Source: Leucobacter chromiiresistens (GTDB lineage Bacteria; Actinomycetota; Actinomycetes; Actinomycetales; Microbacteriaceae). From it: DNA of 64,000 nt. The DNA is taken from assembly GCF_001477055.1 (NCBI RefSeq), contig NZ_LDRK01000010.1:1-64000 (forward strand), given 5' to 3'. Under the pieces are notes generated by a model. The model ran no database searches, was not told the origin of the DNA, and was given only the letters and a program-made list of their open reading frames with translations. Within the stretch, counting starts at the first letter, position 1, and each line of letters starts with the position of its first letter. Position numbers and translations under genes: made by a program. Below, one piece after another: positions 34,124 through 43,332 of the stretch.

Positions 34124-36457
34124 ATGCTCCCTGTTCTCCGTCGGCACGCGCGCACCGTGGGATCCTGGGTCCTCGCCGGAGCCGTGCTGATCGGCGCGAT
34201 CTCCGGCCCCGTGCTCGCGACTCCGCGGAGCGCCGACGCCGCACCCTCCGCGGAGGTCGGCGGCGATGCGGACGTCGAGCTCGTCGTCTCGCCGCGCCAA
34301 CCGGTGATCGCGGCGGCCGACGACGAGGTGGAGTTCGGCCTGCTGATCCGCAACGCGACGACCGCCGAGCTGCCCGCCGGCACCGTGACGCTCGCGATCG
34401 GCTCGGGTCGCGTCACCGACGTCGCGAGCCTCGATGCCGAGCCGACCGCCGCCGGGATCCGCTTCGCCGAGGCCGAGGTGGGGCCGACCGCGTCGGGAGC
34501 GGAGCAGACCGCGACGGTGACCGTGCCGCGCGCCGACGTGCCCATCGACCCGGGGGCCGCGCCGGGCGCCTACCTGATCGGAGCGACGCTCGAGTTCGCG
34601 GAGGAGCCCCAGCCGGGGTTCGCGGTGTTCGGATCCGAACCCTCCGACGAGCCGGCGAACGTGCCGCCGTCCGTGTCGAGCACCACCGCCGTCGTCTGGA
34701 GGGGCGCGGGGGCGCAGTCGATTCCGGTGAGCGTCATCGTGCCGTTCGTGCTGCCCTCCGACATCCGCACCCTGCCGACGCGCGGGCAGCTCGAGGAGCT
34801 CGCCCCCGGCTGGGACCGACTGCTCACCGCGGCGCGCGCCCACGAGGCGACGCTGGCCATCGATCCGCGCATCGTCGCGGGCATCCGGGCCTACGGCGAC
34901 GAGGCGCCGCGCAACGCGCAACTGCTGCTCAGTCGACTCGAGACGACCCCGCTCCCATCCTTCCTGCTGCAGTTCGCGGACGCCGACCCCTCCGCCCAGG
35001 CGGCGCTCGGGTTCACGACCCTGCTCGAACCGACCAATCTCGATTTCGTCAGCCGCTTCGGCAGTTTCGGCGGCGGCTCCGACGGCACCGGCGGCACCGC
35101 CGATGCGGCGGATGCGGAGTCCGCAGCGGGTTCCGACGCGGCAACCGGTGCCGACGCCGAGACCGGCGGGGGATCCGGCACCGGTCAGGGCTCGGCGTCG
35201 CGCGGCGATTCTGCGTCGGGTACTGATGCGGAAGCTGCAGATTCCGGAAGCGCGGATTCCGAGAGCGCGGATACGGGATCGGACGCCGACGGCGCGGCGG
35301 AACCGGAAGCCGAGCCGCTCCCGACGCTCGCCGACCTGCTCGCCTGGCCGCAGCAGGACGCGGCTCGCGCCTGGCCCGCCGACGGGCTGGCCGATCCCGC
35401 CCTCCTTCCGCTGCTCGAGCGCGAGGGCATCGACGACCTCGTACTGAGCTCGAACGGGGCGGACCTCACCGGAGGACCGCGCGCCGCGCTCGGCGGCACG
35501 ACGGTGACCGTCACCGATTCGGCACTCGACGACGCCGCGCGCACCGCGCTGGAGGCGGCTACGGAGACCGAGCGCGCCGGGGGAGTCGCGCAGTTGGCGG
35601 CCCAGCTCGCCGTCGACGCGCAGGGCGGCTCGGACGGCGTCGTGATCGCCCTCGACCGCGGCGCGGTGGGGGACGCCGCCGATCCCGCCGCCCTCCTCGA
35701 ACAGCTCGAGGCGTTCGAATGGTCGACCCCGACCACGCTCGCGGAGCAGCGCACCGGAACCGTCGAGCTCCGCGAATCGGGCCCCCTTCCCGATCGGCTC
35801 GAACTGCTGCGCTCCGCCTCGAACCGGGAGGGATCGGTGAACGAGCTCGGCGCCGTGCTCACGCACCCGGAGTATCTGAGCGGCTACCAGCGCACCCGAC
35901 TGCTCGAGCTCTTCTCGACGCGGTACGCGGGGGACGCGCAGGCGTTCGCGAAGATCGCCGCCGATTACCGCAAGCGCGACGCCGAGCTGCTCAGCGGCGT
36001 GCAGGCGATCAGCACGGAGCACATCCAGCTCGTGGGCAGTTCGTCGCGGGTACCCGTGCAATTGCGCAACGCGCTGCCGTTCGACGCCGTGGTCTCCGTC
36101 GACGTCGATCCCGCGTCGGCGGCCCTCTCCGTGGAGGAGCGCCGGTTCGCCGACGTCGTAGTGCCGGCGGAGACGACCGAGCGCGTGCTCGTGCCGGTGC
36201 GCAGTCGCGTCTCGTCGGGGGAGTCCGGCCTCGTCATCAGCGTGTCGGACGCGGCAGCGCAGACGACGGTGTTCACGGGCACCCTGTCGATCACGATCCG
36301 CAGCAGCATCGAGACGATCATCTTCTGGGCCCTCGGGGGCCTCGCCGTGCTGCTCCTCGTCTTCGGCAGCGTGCGCAGCGTGCGGCGCCGGCGCGGCCGG
36401 GGCGCCGGCGGAGGGCTCTCGGCGGAGGCGCGCGAGGATCAGCCGCCCGCGATGTAG
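34124..36457 (+). CDS. DUF6049 secreted/membrane-anchored protein
   Basis: A 777-residue protein with a signal peptide (about 1-39, RRHARTVGSWVLAGAVLIGA, cleavage near ADA-AP), a long extracytoplasmic part, and a C-terminal transmembrane helix (about 727-748) followed by an Arg-rich cytoplasmic tail. Residues about 325-400 are a low-complexity acidic Ala/Ser/Asp/Gly insert. This family is conserved in actinobacteria next to murJ and the trxB-parAB region and is thought to act at the cell envelope. Here murJ does not follow; trxB starts 101 bp later. Confidence 0.82.
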   Translation: MLPVLRRHARTVGSWVLAGAVLIGAISGPVLATPRSADAAPSAEVGGDADVELVVSPRQPVIAAADDEVEFGLLIRNATTAELPAGTVTLAIGSGRVTDVASLDAEPTAAGIRFAEAEVGPTASGAEQTATVTVPRADVPIDPGAAPGAYLIGATLEFAEEPQPGFAVFGSEPSDEPANVPPSVSSTTAVVWRGAGAQSIPVSVIVPFVLPSDIRTLPTRGQLEELAPGWDRLLTAARAHEATLAIDPRIVAGIRAYGDEAPRNAQLLLSRLETTPLPSFLLQFADADPSAQAALGFTTLLEPTNLDFVSRFGSFGGGSDGTGGTADAADAESAAGSDAATGADAETGGGSGTGQGSASRGDSASGTDAEAADSGSADSESADTGSDADGAAEPEAEPLPTLADLLAWPQQDAARAWPADGLADPALLPLLEREGIDDLVLSSNGADLTGGPRAALGGTTVTVTDSALDDAARTALEAATETERAGGVAQLAAQLAVDAQGGSDGVVIALDRGAVGDAADPAALLEQLEAFEWSTPTTLAEQRTGTVELRESGPLPDRLELLRSASNREGSVNELGAVLTHPEYLSGYQRTRLLELFSTRYAGDAQAFAKIAADYRKRDAELLSGVQAISTEHIQLVGSSSRVPVQLRNALPFDAVVSVDVDPASAALSVEERRFADVVVPAETTERVLVPVRSRVSSGESGLVISVSDAAAQTTVFTGTLSITIRSSIETIIFWALGGLAVLLLVFGSVRSVRRRRGRGAGGGLSAEAREDQPPAM

Positions 36458-36558
36458 CGCCGGCGCCCAGCCGCCCAGGAATACGGCGCGCCTAGGATGG
36501 GTTGTACCACCCGAGCGGTCATCACCGCGACACAATCCCCAGGTGTGCGAGGAGCGTC

Positions 36559-37512
36559 ATGCACCAGATCATCATCATCGGATCCGGCCCCGCCGGTTTC
36601 ACCGCGGCGATCTACGCCGCGCGCGCCGGGCTCAAGCCCGTGCTGTTCGCGAGCGCCGTAGGCATCGGCGGCGAACTCATGAACACCACGGAGGTCGAGA
36701 ACTTCCCGGGCTTCCCCGAGGGCGTGCAGGGTCCCGATCTCATGCAGAAGATGCAGGAGCAGGCCGAGCGGTTCGGCACCGAGGTCGTCTACGACGACAT
36801 CACCGAGGTCGACTTCTCGGGCGAGGTCAAGCGCGTCACGGCGGGCGACGGCTCGGTCCACGAGGCGCACACCGTCATCTACGCGACGGGATCGGCGTAC
36901 CGCAAGCTCGGCATCGCCGACGAGGATCGCCTCTCCGGTCACGGCGTCTCCTGGTGCGCCACCTGCGACGGGTTCTTCTTCCGCGAGAAGACGATCGCCG
37001 TGGTCGGGGGCGGCGACTCGGCGATGGAGGAGGCGACCTTCCTCACCCGCTTCGCCGACAAGGTCTACGTGATTCATCGCCGCGAGGAGCTGAAGGCGTC
37101 GAAGATCATGCAGCAGCGCGCCTTCGATAATCCGAAGATCGAATTCGTGTGGAACTCCGAGGTGGCCGCGATCCACGGCGAATCCGAAGTCACCGGCCTG
37201 ACGCTGCGCGACACGGTCGACGGCACGGAGCGGGAGCTCGCGATCGAGGGCCTGTTCATCGCCATCGGCAACGATCCGCGCACCCATCTGGTGCACGGCA
37301 AGCTCGATCTGACCGCCGACGGCACCATCGCCGTCGAGGGGCGCAGCTCGCGCACGTCGTCACCGGGCGTGTTCGCCGCGGGTGACGTGATCGATCCGTC
37401 GTACCGTCAGGCGATCACCGCTGCGGCGTCCGGTACGGTCGCCGCCCTCGACGCCGAGCACTATCTCGCGGCGCGCGAGCAGGCCGAGCAGATCGCACTC
37501 GCGACTGTCTAA
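36559..37512 (+). CDS. trxB: Thioredoxin reductase
   Basis: A 317-residue FAD/NADPH enzyme that reduces thioredoxin. IIIIGSGPAGFTAAIYAAR is the FAD loop, Cys133 and Cys136 in WCATCDG form the redox pair, AVVGGGDSAMEEA binds NADPH, and SPGVFAAGDVIDPSYRQA closes FAD binding. ATG 36559 follows GAGGAG. trxA begins 27 bp downstream, so the pair is an operon. Confidence 0.96.
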   Translation: MHQIIIIGSGPAGFTAAIYAARAGLKPVLFASAVGIGGELMNTTEVENFPGFPEGVQGPDLMQKMQEQAERFGTEVVYDDITEVDFSGEVKRVTAGDGSVHEAHTVIYATGSAYRKLGIADEDRLSGHGVSWCATCDGFFFREKTIAVVGGGDSAMEEATFLTRFADKVYVIHRREELKASKIMQQRAFDNPKIEFVWNSEVAAIHGESEVTGLTLRDTVDGTERELAIEGLFIAIGNDPRTHLVHGKLDLTADGTIAVEGRSSRTSSPGVFAAGDVIDPSYRQAITAAASGTVAALDAEHYLAAREQAEQIALATV

Positions 37513-37539
37513 CCGCAAGAACCGACAGAAGGAGTCACC

Positions 37540-37863
37540 GTGTCACAAGCAATCACCGTCGACGAGCAGAGCTTCGAGCAGGCCGTTCTCCAGAGCGACG
37601 TCCCCGTCCTGGTCGACTTCTGGGCGGAATGGTGCGGCCCCTGCCGCGCCGTCGCGCCCGTGCTCGATCAGATCGCTGCCGAGAACGAGGGCAAGATCGT
37701 GATCGCCAAGCTCAACGTCGATGAGAACCCGAATCTCGCGGCGCAGTACCGCATCACGTCCATCCCCGCGATGAAGGTCTTCAAGGGCGGCAGCGAGGTG
37801 CGCGAGATCATCGGAGCCATGCCGAAGCCGATGATCGAGAAGCACCTCGACGGCATCATCTGA
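37540..37863 (+). CDS. trxA: Thioredoxin
   Basis: A 107-residue thioredoxin with Cys32 and Cys35 in FWAEWCGPCRAVAPVL and the cis-proline loop ITSIPAMKVF. It starts at GTG 37540 behind AGAAGGAG. Reduces protein disulfides in the cytoplasm using TrxB. A strong bidirectional hairpin follows. Confidence 0.96.
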   Translation: MSQAITVDEQSFEQAVLQSDVPVLVDFWAEWCGPCRAVAPVLDQIAAENEGKIVIAKLNVDENPNLAAQYRITSIPAMKVFKGGSEVREIIGAMPKPMIEKHLDGII

Positions 37864-37902
37864 CCCATCCGGCGGAGCGATGTCGAGCTCCGCATCAGGC
37901 GA

Positions 37903-37938
37903 AACGGCCGGCGATCGATCCCACGATCGCCGGCCGTT
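37903..37938. terminator. Bidirectional terminator between trxA and parB
   Basis: A perfect 15-bp stem (37903-37917 with 37924-37938, arm beginning AACGGCCGGCG) with loop ATCCCA, between the converging trxA and parB genes. Confidence 0.8.
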
Positions 37939-37962
37939 CGCGTTCTCCCGCAGGGGTGACGC

Positions 37963-39015
37963 TCAGGCGCCGAAGCCGGGATCGCCCAGGTCGGTGAGAA
38001 TGCGCTTGAGGTCGGCGATCGTCGCGAAGTCGATGACGATCTGCCCCTTCTTGGCGCCCAGCTTGACGGCGACGCGGGTGTCGAACCGGTCGCCGAGGCG
38101 CTCCGCGATCTCCCCGAGCTGCGCCTGCACACCGCCGGCGCGCGGCTTCGGCTTGCTGCGCTTGGGCTCCTCGGCGGCGGCGGCCTCGGCGGCGCGCACC
38201 GAGAGTCCCTCGTTCACCACCTTGTCGGCGAGGCGCTGCATGGCCTCCACGTCTCCGTCGAGCGAGAGGATCGCGCGCGCGTGGCCCGCGGAGAGCACTC
38301 CGGCGGCGACGCGCGCCTGCACCGGCTCGGGGAGGCGGAGGAGGCGGATGGTGTTCGACACCTGCGGGCGCGACCGCCCGATGCGCTCGGCGAGCTGCTC
38401 CTGAGTGATCCCGAAGTCGGCGAGCAGCTGCTGGTACGCGGATGCCTCTTCGAGCGGGTTGAGCTGGGCGCGGTGCAGATTCTCGAGCAGCGCATCGCGC
38501 AGCATGTGCTCGTCCGACGTGCTGCGCACGATCGCGGGGATGGTCTCCAGGCCCGCCCGCTTCGACGCGCGCAGGCGGCGCTCGCCCATGATCAGCTCGT
38601 AGCGCGCCCCCTCGGCGGGCTCGGGTTCGATCGCGCGCACCACGATGGGCTGGAACACCCCGAACTCCCGCACGCTGTGCGTCAGCTCTTCGAGCGCCTC
38701 TTCATCGAACTCGGTGCGCGGCTGCGCACGGTTCGGAACGACATCGTCGATGTCGAGGCGCGTGAGTCGTGCCCCGGGCACCTCCTGCAGGGGCGTCTCG
38801 GCGGGGTCGGACGACGACTGCTCCGCAGTGCCGGCGCGTTCGGCGGGCGCGGCGATCGCGCTCGACGACGTTCCCGCCGCGCTCGCCGCACCCGCGGCAC
38901 CCGCGGCCGGACCCGCCGGGAAGAAGACGTCGACGGGGCGCTCCTCGCCCGACGCCGTCTGCGGAATGAGCGCACCGATCCCGCGACCGAGACCGCCTCG
39001 TTTCTTGGTCGCCAT
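37963..39015 (-). CDS. parB: Chromosome partitioning protein ParB
   Basis: A 350-residue CTPase/DNA-binding protein. An Ala-rich N-terminus follows KRGGLGRGIGALIPQ, which contacts ParA. The ParB/Srx CTP fold includes QPIVVRAIEPE and MGERRLRASKRAGLETIPA, then the helix-turn-helix FGITQEQLAERIGRSRPQVSNTIR (split as residues about 188-212), and a C-terminal dimer domain. It loads at parS sites, of which several are in this window, and spreads. It is 3 bp downstream of parA. Confidence 0.96.
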   Translation of the reverse strand: MATKKRGGLGRGIGALIPQTASGEERPVDVFFPAGPAAGAAGAASAAGTSSSAIAAPAERAGTAEQSSSDPAETPLQEVPGARLTRLDIDDVVPNRAQPRTEFDEEALEELTHSVREFGVFQPIVVRAIEPEPAEGARYELIMGERRLRASKRAGLETIPAIVRSTSDEHMLRDALLENLHRAQLNPLEEASAYQQLLADFGITQEQLAERIGRSRPQVSNTIRLLRLPEPVQARVAAGVLSAGHARAILSLDGDVEAMQRLADKVVNEGLSVRAAEAAAAEEPKRSKPKPRAGGVQAQLGEIAERLGDRFDTRVAVKLGAKKGQIVIDFATIADLKRILTDLGDPGFGA

Positions 39016-39018
39016 GCC

Positions 39019-39936
39019 TTACGCCTTTCCGTCGTGCTGAATGTCTGCTGCCGGCGTGCTGCCGGCTCCGCGCTCCGCCATCTCGGCCGCGGCCTCCAGA
39101 TATGCGAGGGCGCCGATCGAGGCGCCGTCGTACGCGTGCACCGTCTGCCCGTAACTCGGGGCCTCGGAGATGCGCACCGAGCGCGGCACGATCGCGCTGA
39201 GCACCTGGTCGGGGAAGTGCGCCCGCACCTCGCCCGCCACCTCCTGCGCGAGGTTCGTGCGCGCGTCGTACATCGTCAGCAGAATCGTCGAGATGCGCAG
39301 CTCGGGGTTGAGGTGCTTCTGGATCAACTGGATGTTGCCGAGCAGCTGGCTCAGGCCCTCGAGCGCGTAGTACTCGGTCTGGATCGGAATCAGCACCTCG
39401 TGCGCCGCGACGAACGCGTTCACGGTCAGGAGCCCGAGCGATGGCGGGCAGTCGATGAACACGTAGTGGAACGTGCGCTCGCTCTCCGCGAGGAAGGTCT
39501 GCAGCGCGGTGCGCAGCCGCTGCTCACGGGCGACGAGCGAGACCAGTTCGATCTCGGCGCCGGCGAGGTTGATCGTCGAGGGCACGCACCAGAGGTTCTC
39601 GTGATCCGTGGTGGGTTGCAGCGCATCGGGGATCGTGTCGTCTCCGAGCAGTACGTCGTAGATGCTGGTGACCTCGGGGCGGTGCGGCACGCCGAGCGCC
39701 GTGGAGGCGTTGCCCTGCGGGTCCATGTCGATCACGAGCACGGTGGCGCCGCGCCGGGCCAGGGCCGCCGCGAGATTCACCGTCGTGGTGGTCTTGCCCA
39801 CGCCGCCCTTCTGATTCGAGACCGTGATGATGCGGGTCTCCGAGGGAAGGGGAGACACCGTCTCCGCGAGTTTGCGTCGTCGCCGAATCTTGTCGACGAG
39901 GTGGTCGCCGACGAGCGACTTCTCCGCTTCAGCCAT
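39019..39936 (-). CDS. parA: Chromosome partitioning ATPase ParA
   Basis: A 305-residue deviant Walker ATPase: VSNQKGGVGKTTTTVNLAAA with the signature lysine at residues 43-50, VIDMDPQGNAST and FIDCPPSLGLLTVNA for the later motifs. It moves ParB-parS complexes along the nucleoid. The start overlaps the end of rsmG by 8 bp, coupling the genes. Confidence 0.96.
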   Translation of the reverse strand: MAEAEKSLVGDHLVDKIRRRRKLAETVSPLPSETRIITVSNQKGGVGKTTTTVNLAAALARRGATVLVIDMDPQGNASTALGVPHRPEVTSIYDVLLGDDTIPDALQPTTDHENLWCVPSTINLAGAEIELVSLVAREQRLRTALQTFLAESERTFHYVFIDCPPSLGLLTVNAFVAAHEVLIPIQTEYYALEGLSQLLGNIQLIQKHLNPELRISTILLTMYDARTNLAQEVAGEVRAHFPDQVLSAIVPRSVRISEAPSYGQTVHAYDGASIGALAYLEAAAEMAERGAGSTPAADIQHDGKA

Positions 39937-40591
39937 GTCTCACGATTTTAGCGCGGAAGACGCGAGTGGTTTCGGCGAGCAGCCCATCCGAGGCCAACTC
40001 CGCGCCGAGCTCTGCGACCTCGGCTCCGCGCACGCGATGCTTCTGCAGCACTTTCGACGCCGCCTCGATCTCGCTCTCCACAGACGATCCCTTCAGGAAC
40101 AGCATCTCCCCGCCGTCTCGCAGCAGGGGCGCCGTCAGCGGAACGAGCTTCCGCAGCGCGGTGACCGCCCGCGCGGTGACCTGGTCGACCTCGAACGCGC
40201 CGTGGAACTCCTCCGCACGCCCGCGGCGCACTTCGGCGTTCGACAGCCCGAGCACTTCGATCTGCTCGGAGAGCCATGAGCACCGACGTTCCATGGGCTC
40301 GATGAGGAGGAACCGAGCGTCCGGCCGCACGATGGCGAGCACGAGGCCGGGCATACCGCCGCCCGTGCCGATGTCGGCGACGCGCGCTCCCGCGCCGATG
40401 AGCGGCGCGAGGAGCGCGCTGTTGACCACGTGCCGGGTCCAGAGACGCGGCGCTTCGAGCGGTCCGATGAGGCCGAGCTCCTCGCCGCGCGCGCCGAGGT
40501 CCGCCGCGAACTCCCGGAGCACGTCGATGCGGTCGCCGGCGAGCACCGCGGCCGCGCCGGGCTCCTGCTCGATCACCTGCTCGACGGGCAT
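39929..40591 (-). CDS. rsmG: 16S rRNA (guanine527-N7)-methyltransferase
   Basis: A 220-residue SAM-dependent methyltransferase with VADIGTGGGMPGLVLAI as SAM loop near residue 68 and LIEPMERRCSWL after it, then VTARAVTALRKLVPL. It modifies G527 of 16S rRNA. ATG 40589-40591 follows GGAAGGA; a parS site lies 17 bp upstream of the start, in the gap to jag. Confidence 0.95.
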   Translation of the reverse strand: MPVEQVIEQEPGAAAVLAGDRIDVLREFAADLGARGEELGLIGPLEAPRLWTRHVVNSALLAPLIGAGARVADIGTGGGMPGLVLAIVRPDARFLLIEPMERRCSWLSEQIEVLGLSNAEVRRGRAEEFHGAFEVDQVTARAVTALRKLVPLTAPLLRDGGEMLFLKGSSVESEIEAASKVLQKHRVRGAEVAELGAELASDGLLAETTRVFRAKIVRHG

Positions 40592-40607
40592 GGTCGTCCT
40601 TCCGGGA

Positions 40608-40621
40608 GTTTCACGTGAAAC
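40608..40621. promoter_or_regulatory. parS: parS site between jag and rsmG
   Basis: GTTTCACGTGAAAC is a perfect copy of the 14-bp parS palindrome core, located close to the parAB genes and about 3 kb from oriC. Confidence 0.93.
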
Positions 40622-40631
40622 GGAGCTGCGC

Positions 40632-41138
40632 TCAGGCGCGGCTGATGACGAGGCGGCGGTCGCGCCCCTCGCCACGGGATTCGGAGAAGTAGCCGCGATC
40701 CGCAACGTCGTCGTGCACGAGCTTGCGCTCGTACGAAGACATCGGCTCGAGCTCGACATGGTCCCGACCAGCCGCGATCTGGGCGATCGCCGCGTCGACC
40801 ATGCGCTTGAGCTCTCCGGCACGGGCATCGCGCGAGCCGCCGACGTCCACGATGAGGCGGGAGAAGCGCCCGGTCTTCGCCTGTACCGCGAGACGCGTGA
40901 GATCCTGCAGCGCCTGCACGGTCTCGGCGCCGGTCAGTCGCTCCAGGTCGGCGTCGCCGCCGGAGACGGAGACGTAGGCCCGACCGTTGGCGACATCGAT
41001 ATCGATGTCGCCGTCGAGATCCGCGATGTCGAGCAGACCCTCGATGTAGTCCGCGGCGAGATCGCCATCGGCCTCGAGCTCTTCCAGGCTGAGCTCCTCC
41101 GCCGCCGGGTCGGCAGTCGTGCGGTCGTCGTTCGCCAT
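40632..41138 (-). CDS. jag: Jag/SpoIIIJ-associated KH-R3H RNA-binding protein
   Basis: A 168-residue protein with an acidic N-terminus, a KH-II-like region (ADYIEGLLDIADLDGDIDID near 30) and a C-terminal R3H domain (PMSSYERKLVHDDVADRGY with the R-x3-H core). The start ATG shares one base with the yidC stop (TGATG). The usual neighbour of yidC; thought to bind RNA and help in membrane protein or envelope control. Confidence 0.92.
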   Translation of the reverse strand: MANDDRTTADPAAEELSLEELEADGDLAADYIEGLLDIADLDGDIDIDVANGRAYVSVSGGDADLERLTGAETVQALQDLTRLAVQAKTGRFSRLIVDVGGSRDARAGELKRMVDAAIAQIAAGRDHVELEPMSSYERKLVHDDVADRGYFSESRGEGRDRRLVISRA

Positions 41139-42091
41139 CACTTGCCCTTCTTCTTCGATCGCTTGGCGCTCACGGGCTGCTGACGCTGGCCCGTCTTCGG
41201 GGGAGCGGTGACCTCGCCGCGAGCCTGCGCTCGCTTCTCCTCGTCGGTCATCTTGCCCTTCGCCTTGAGGCGCTCCTGGCGGGCGCGCCACGCATCGCTG
41301 CCCGGCGTCGGCATGTTGCGGATCACGATGAACTGCTGCCCCATCGTCCACAGGTTGGAGGTGAACCAGTAGACGTTGAGCGCCAGCGGGAACGCGACGC
41401 CGGAGAAGAGGAACGCGAAGGGGATGATGTAGAGCAGGATGCGCTGCTGGCGGTACATCGGCGAGTTCTTCGTCTCATCGGAGACGTTCTTCGACATGAT
41501 CTGCAGCTGCGTGAAGAACTGCGATCCGATCATGAGGATGACGTTGATGCCGAGCAGCACCACGACCGTCCAGTTGCCCGACTCCCAGCCCTGCGTGAAC
41601 GTCATCTTCAGCGGGGCGCCGAAGAGCTCCGCCGCGTTGAAGTTCTTCGTGAGCTCCGCCGTCATGAAGCCGATGCCCGTCGTGTTGTCGGACGCGTGGC
41701 GCAGCACGTAGAAGAGCGAGAAGAAGACCGGCATCTGGATGAGGATCGGCAGGCACGAGGAGAACGGGTTCGTCCCGTGCTTCTTGTACAGAGCCATCGT
41801 CTCCCGGCTCATCGCCTCGCGGGAGTACTGATCCTTCTTGCCCTTGTACTTGTCCTGGATCTTCTTCATCTCGGGCGCGAGATCCATCATGCGCCGCTGC
41901 GACTTGATCTGCCGCACCGTCACCGGGATCAGCGCCGAACGGACCACGACGACGAGACCGATGATCGAGAGCACCCACGTGAGCCCGGACTCCGCATCCA
42001 TGCCGAGCCAGGTGAAGGCCTGGTGCCAGACCGCGAGCACGAGCTCGACGAGCCAGCGCAGCGGCCACAGGATTGTTTCGAAGAAGTCCAC
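41138..42091 (-). CDS. yidC: Membrane protein insertase YidC
   Basis: A 317-residue Oxa1/Alb3-type insertase. Helices lie near 10-30, 36-54, 105-130, 170-190 and 220-255; the cytoplasmic coiled hairpin MMDLAPEMKKIQDKYKGKK near residue 68 and TNPFSSCLPILIQMPVFFSL near 110 are hallmarks. A basic Lys/Arg-rich tail (KRSKKKGK) at the C-terminus may bind ribosomes. It inserts proteins into the membrane alone or with Sec. Confidence 0.95.
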   Translation of the reverse strand: MDFFETILWPLRWLVELVLAVWHQAFTWLGMDAESGLTWVLSIIGLVVVVRSALIPVTVRQIKSQRRMMDLAPEMKKIQDKYKGKKDQYSREAMSRETMALYKKHGTNPFSSCLPILIQMPVFFSLFYVLRHASDNTTGIGFMTAELTKNFNAAELFGAPLKMTFTQGWESGNWTVVVLLGINVILMIGSQFFTQLQIMSKNVSDETKNSPMYRQQRILLYIIPFAFLFSGVAFPLALNVYWFTSNLWTMGQQFIVIRNMPTPGSDAWRARQERLKAKGKMTDEEKRAQARGEVTAPPKTGQRQQPVSAKRSKKKGK

Positions 42092-42095
42092 CGGG

Positions 42096-42401
42096 TTAAG
42101 CCTTTCGCTCGATGGGGCGGACGAAGCCGCGGGTGTTGGTCACGAAATGGGAGTGCGCGCGCGGCGGCACGTCATCGATGCCTCCGGCCGTGAACGGATT
42201 GCAGCGGAGCAACCGCCACGCGGTGAGCGCGGTTCCGCCGAGGAAGCCGCGGGATTGATACGCCTCAACAGCGTATCTGGAACACGATGGATAATACCTG
42301 CAGACCTCGCCGTACAGCGGAGACACCCATCTGCGGTACAGGTGCATGCACGCGAGCGCCGCGTTCCGCGGAAGCAGCCAGAGCTCGGCGGCGAATCGCA
42401 T
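42096..42401 (-). CDS. yidD: Membrane protein insertion efficiency factor YidD
   Basis: A 101-residue protein with the YRRWVSPLYGEVCRYYPSCS start and YAVEAYQSRGFLGGTALTAW motif, whose Cys pair and CNPF are conserved in YidD. It sits between rnpA and yidC as usual. ATG 42399-42401 is preceded directly by GTG; the rnpA stop overlaps the ATG by one base (TGATG). Confidence 0.94.
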   Translation of the reverse strand: MRFAAELWLLPRNAALACMHLYRRWVSPLYGEVCRYYPSCSRYAVEAYQSRGFLGGTALTAWRLLRCNPFTAGGIDDVPPRAHSHFVTNTRGFVRPIERKA

Positions 42402-42763
42402 CACGATGCCGCCTCGGCCGGGGCCCGCCAGCGCTCGACGCGGTCGAGCGCTCGGGAGATCTCCCGCTCCAGATCCGCGAAGTCCGCGGCTGCCGCCGCG
42501 GGGAGTGCCCGGAACACGACGTCGACCCCCGAGAACCCGCGGTGCAGACGCTGCTCGACAATCGACTTCATGCGGCGACGCACCAGATTGCGCGTGACTG
42601 CATTGCCCACCGCCTTCGAGATGATGAAGCCGAAACGCGCTTCGTCCGCGGGCGAACGCAAAACCGCGTGGGTGATGCATAACGCACCACCCACGCGGCG
42701 TCCGGCACGAACGGTCTGCCGGTAGTCCTCTCCCCGGGTCACACGATTGCGCCGTGCAGGCAT
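42401..42763 (-). CDS. rnpA: Ribonuclease P protein component
   Basis: A 120-residue basic protein with FGFIISKAVGNAVTRNLVRRR (conserved as RNR-like box near residue 55) that helps the RNase P RNA cut tRNA 5' leaders. It starts 23 bp after rpmH. The RNase P RNA itself is not in this window. Confidence 0.95.
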   Translation of the reverse strand: MPARRNRVTRGEDYRQTVRAGRRVGGALCITHAVLRSPADEARFGFIISKAVGNAVTRNLVRRRMKSIVEQRLHRGFSGVDVVFRALPAAAAADFADLEREISRALDRVERWRAPAEAAS

Positions 42764-42785
42764 GACCGACGGGGGAGTGAGACGA

Positions 42786-42923
42786 TTACGCGGTGAGCTT
42801 CGAGCGGCCCTTGCCGCGACGAGCCGCCACGATGGCGCGGCCGGCGCGCGTGCGCATGCGGGCGCGGAAGCCGTGCACCTTGGCGCGGCGGCGGTTGTTG
42901 GGCTGGAAGGTACGCTTGCTCAT
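42786..42923 (-). CDS. rpmH: 50S ribosomal protein L34
   Basis: A 45-residue highly basic protein: it begins [19 protein letters not shown] and continues [20 protein letters not shown]. It is shorter than the usual automatic size cut-offs but unmistakable, and it sets the left border of oriC. Confidence 0.97.
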   Translation of the reverse strand: MSKRTFQPNNRRRAKVHGFRARMRTRAGRAIVAARRGKGRSKLTA

Positions 42924-43332
42924 AGTGAAGACTCCGTGACTTATGGGATAGATCCCCACGCCTCAGGGGCGGTGAGGAAGTCGGATGTTGGCTGCTCGCG
43001 CTCGCGGATCGATCCGCGCATCCGGGATGTTCCGAGCGCACGGTGATGCGCTCGTCTGGCACGAGCCACCCATACAAGGTCTTCACTCTACGCCTTCCGC
43101 ACGATTCCGTCAAAGTTGTGCTTCGATTTGGATGCTCCGGCGGGCACCGGCGTGCCCCCCGCGCCGAGTGCGAGACTCGACTTGCCTGTGGACAAATCTG
43201 TGACTAACGTGGGCGCAAGCGTTTCCACACGGCCGCACTCCGCTGTTTTTCCGCGAGATTGTGCCCCTCCGTCTGTGGATAAGCCTGGGTACAACGGGCA
43301 TTCTTCATGATGAACAGCGAGCCGGGAGCACC
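42924..43332. other. oriC, left part (rpmH-dnaA intergenic region)
   Basis: 409 bp without a gene. It carries DnaA boxes TGTGGACAA (43187-43195) and TGTGGATAA (43274-43282, perfect on the minus strand), plus a weak GTTTCCACA (43221-43229). It also holds the promoters of rpmH and dnaA. GC content falls near 43080-43130. Confidence 0.8.

Noticed and set aside
40435-40450. CACGTG in rsmG as another parS
   Set aside because: Only the central 6 bp match; the outer half-sites are absent.
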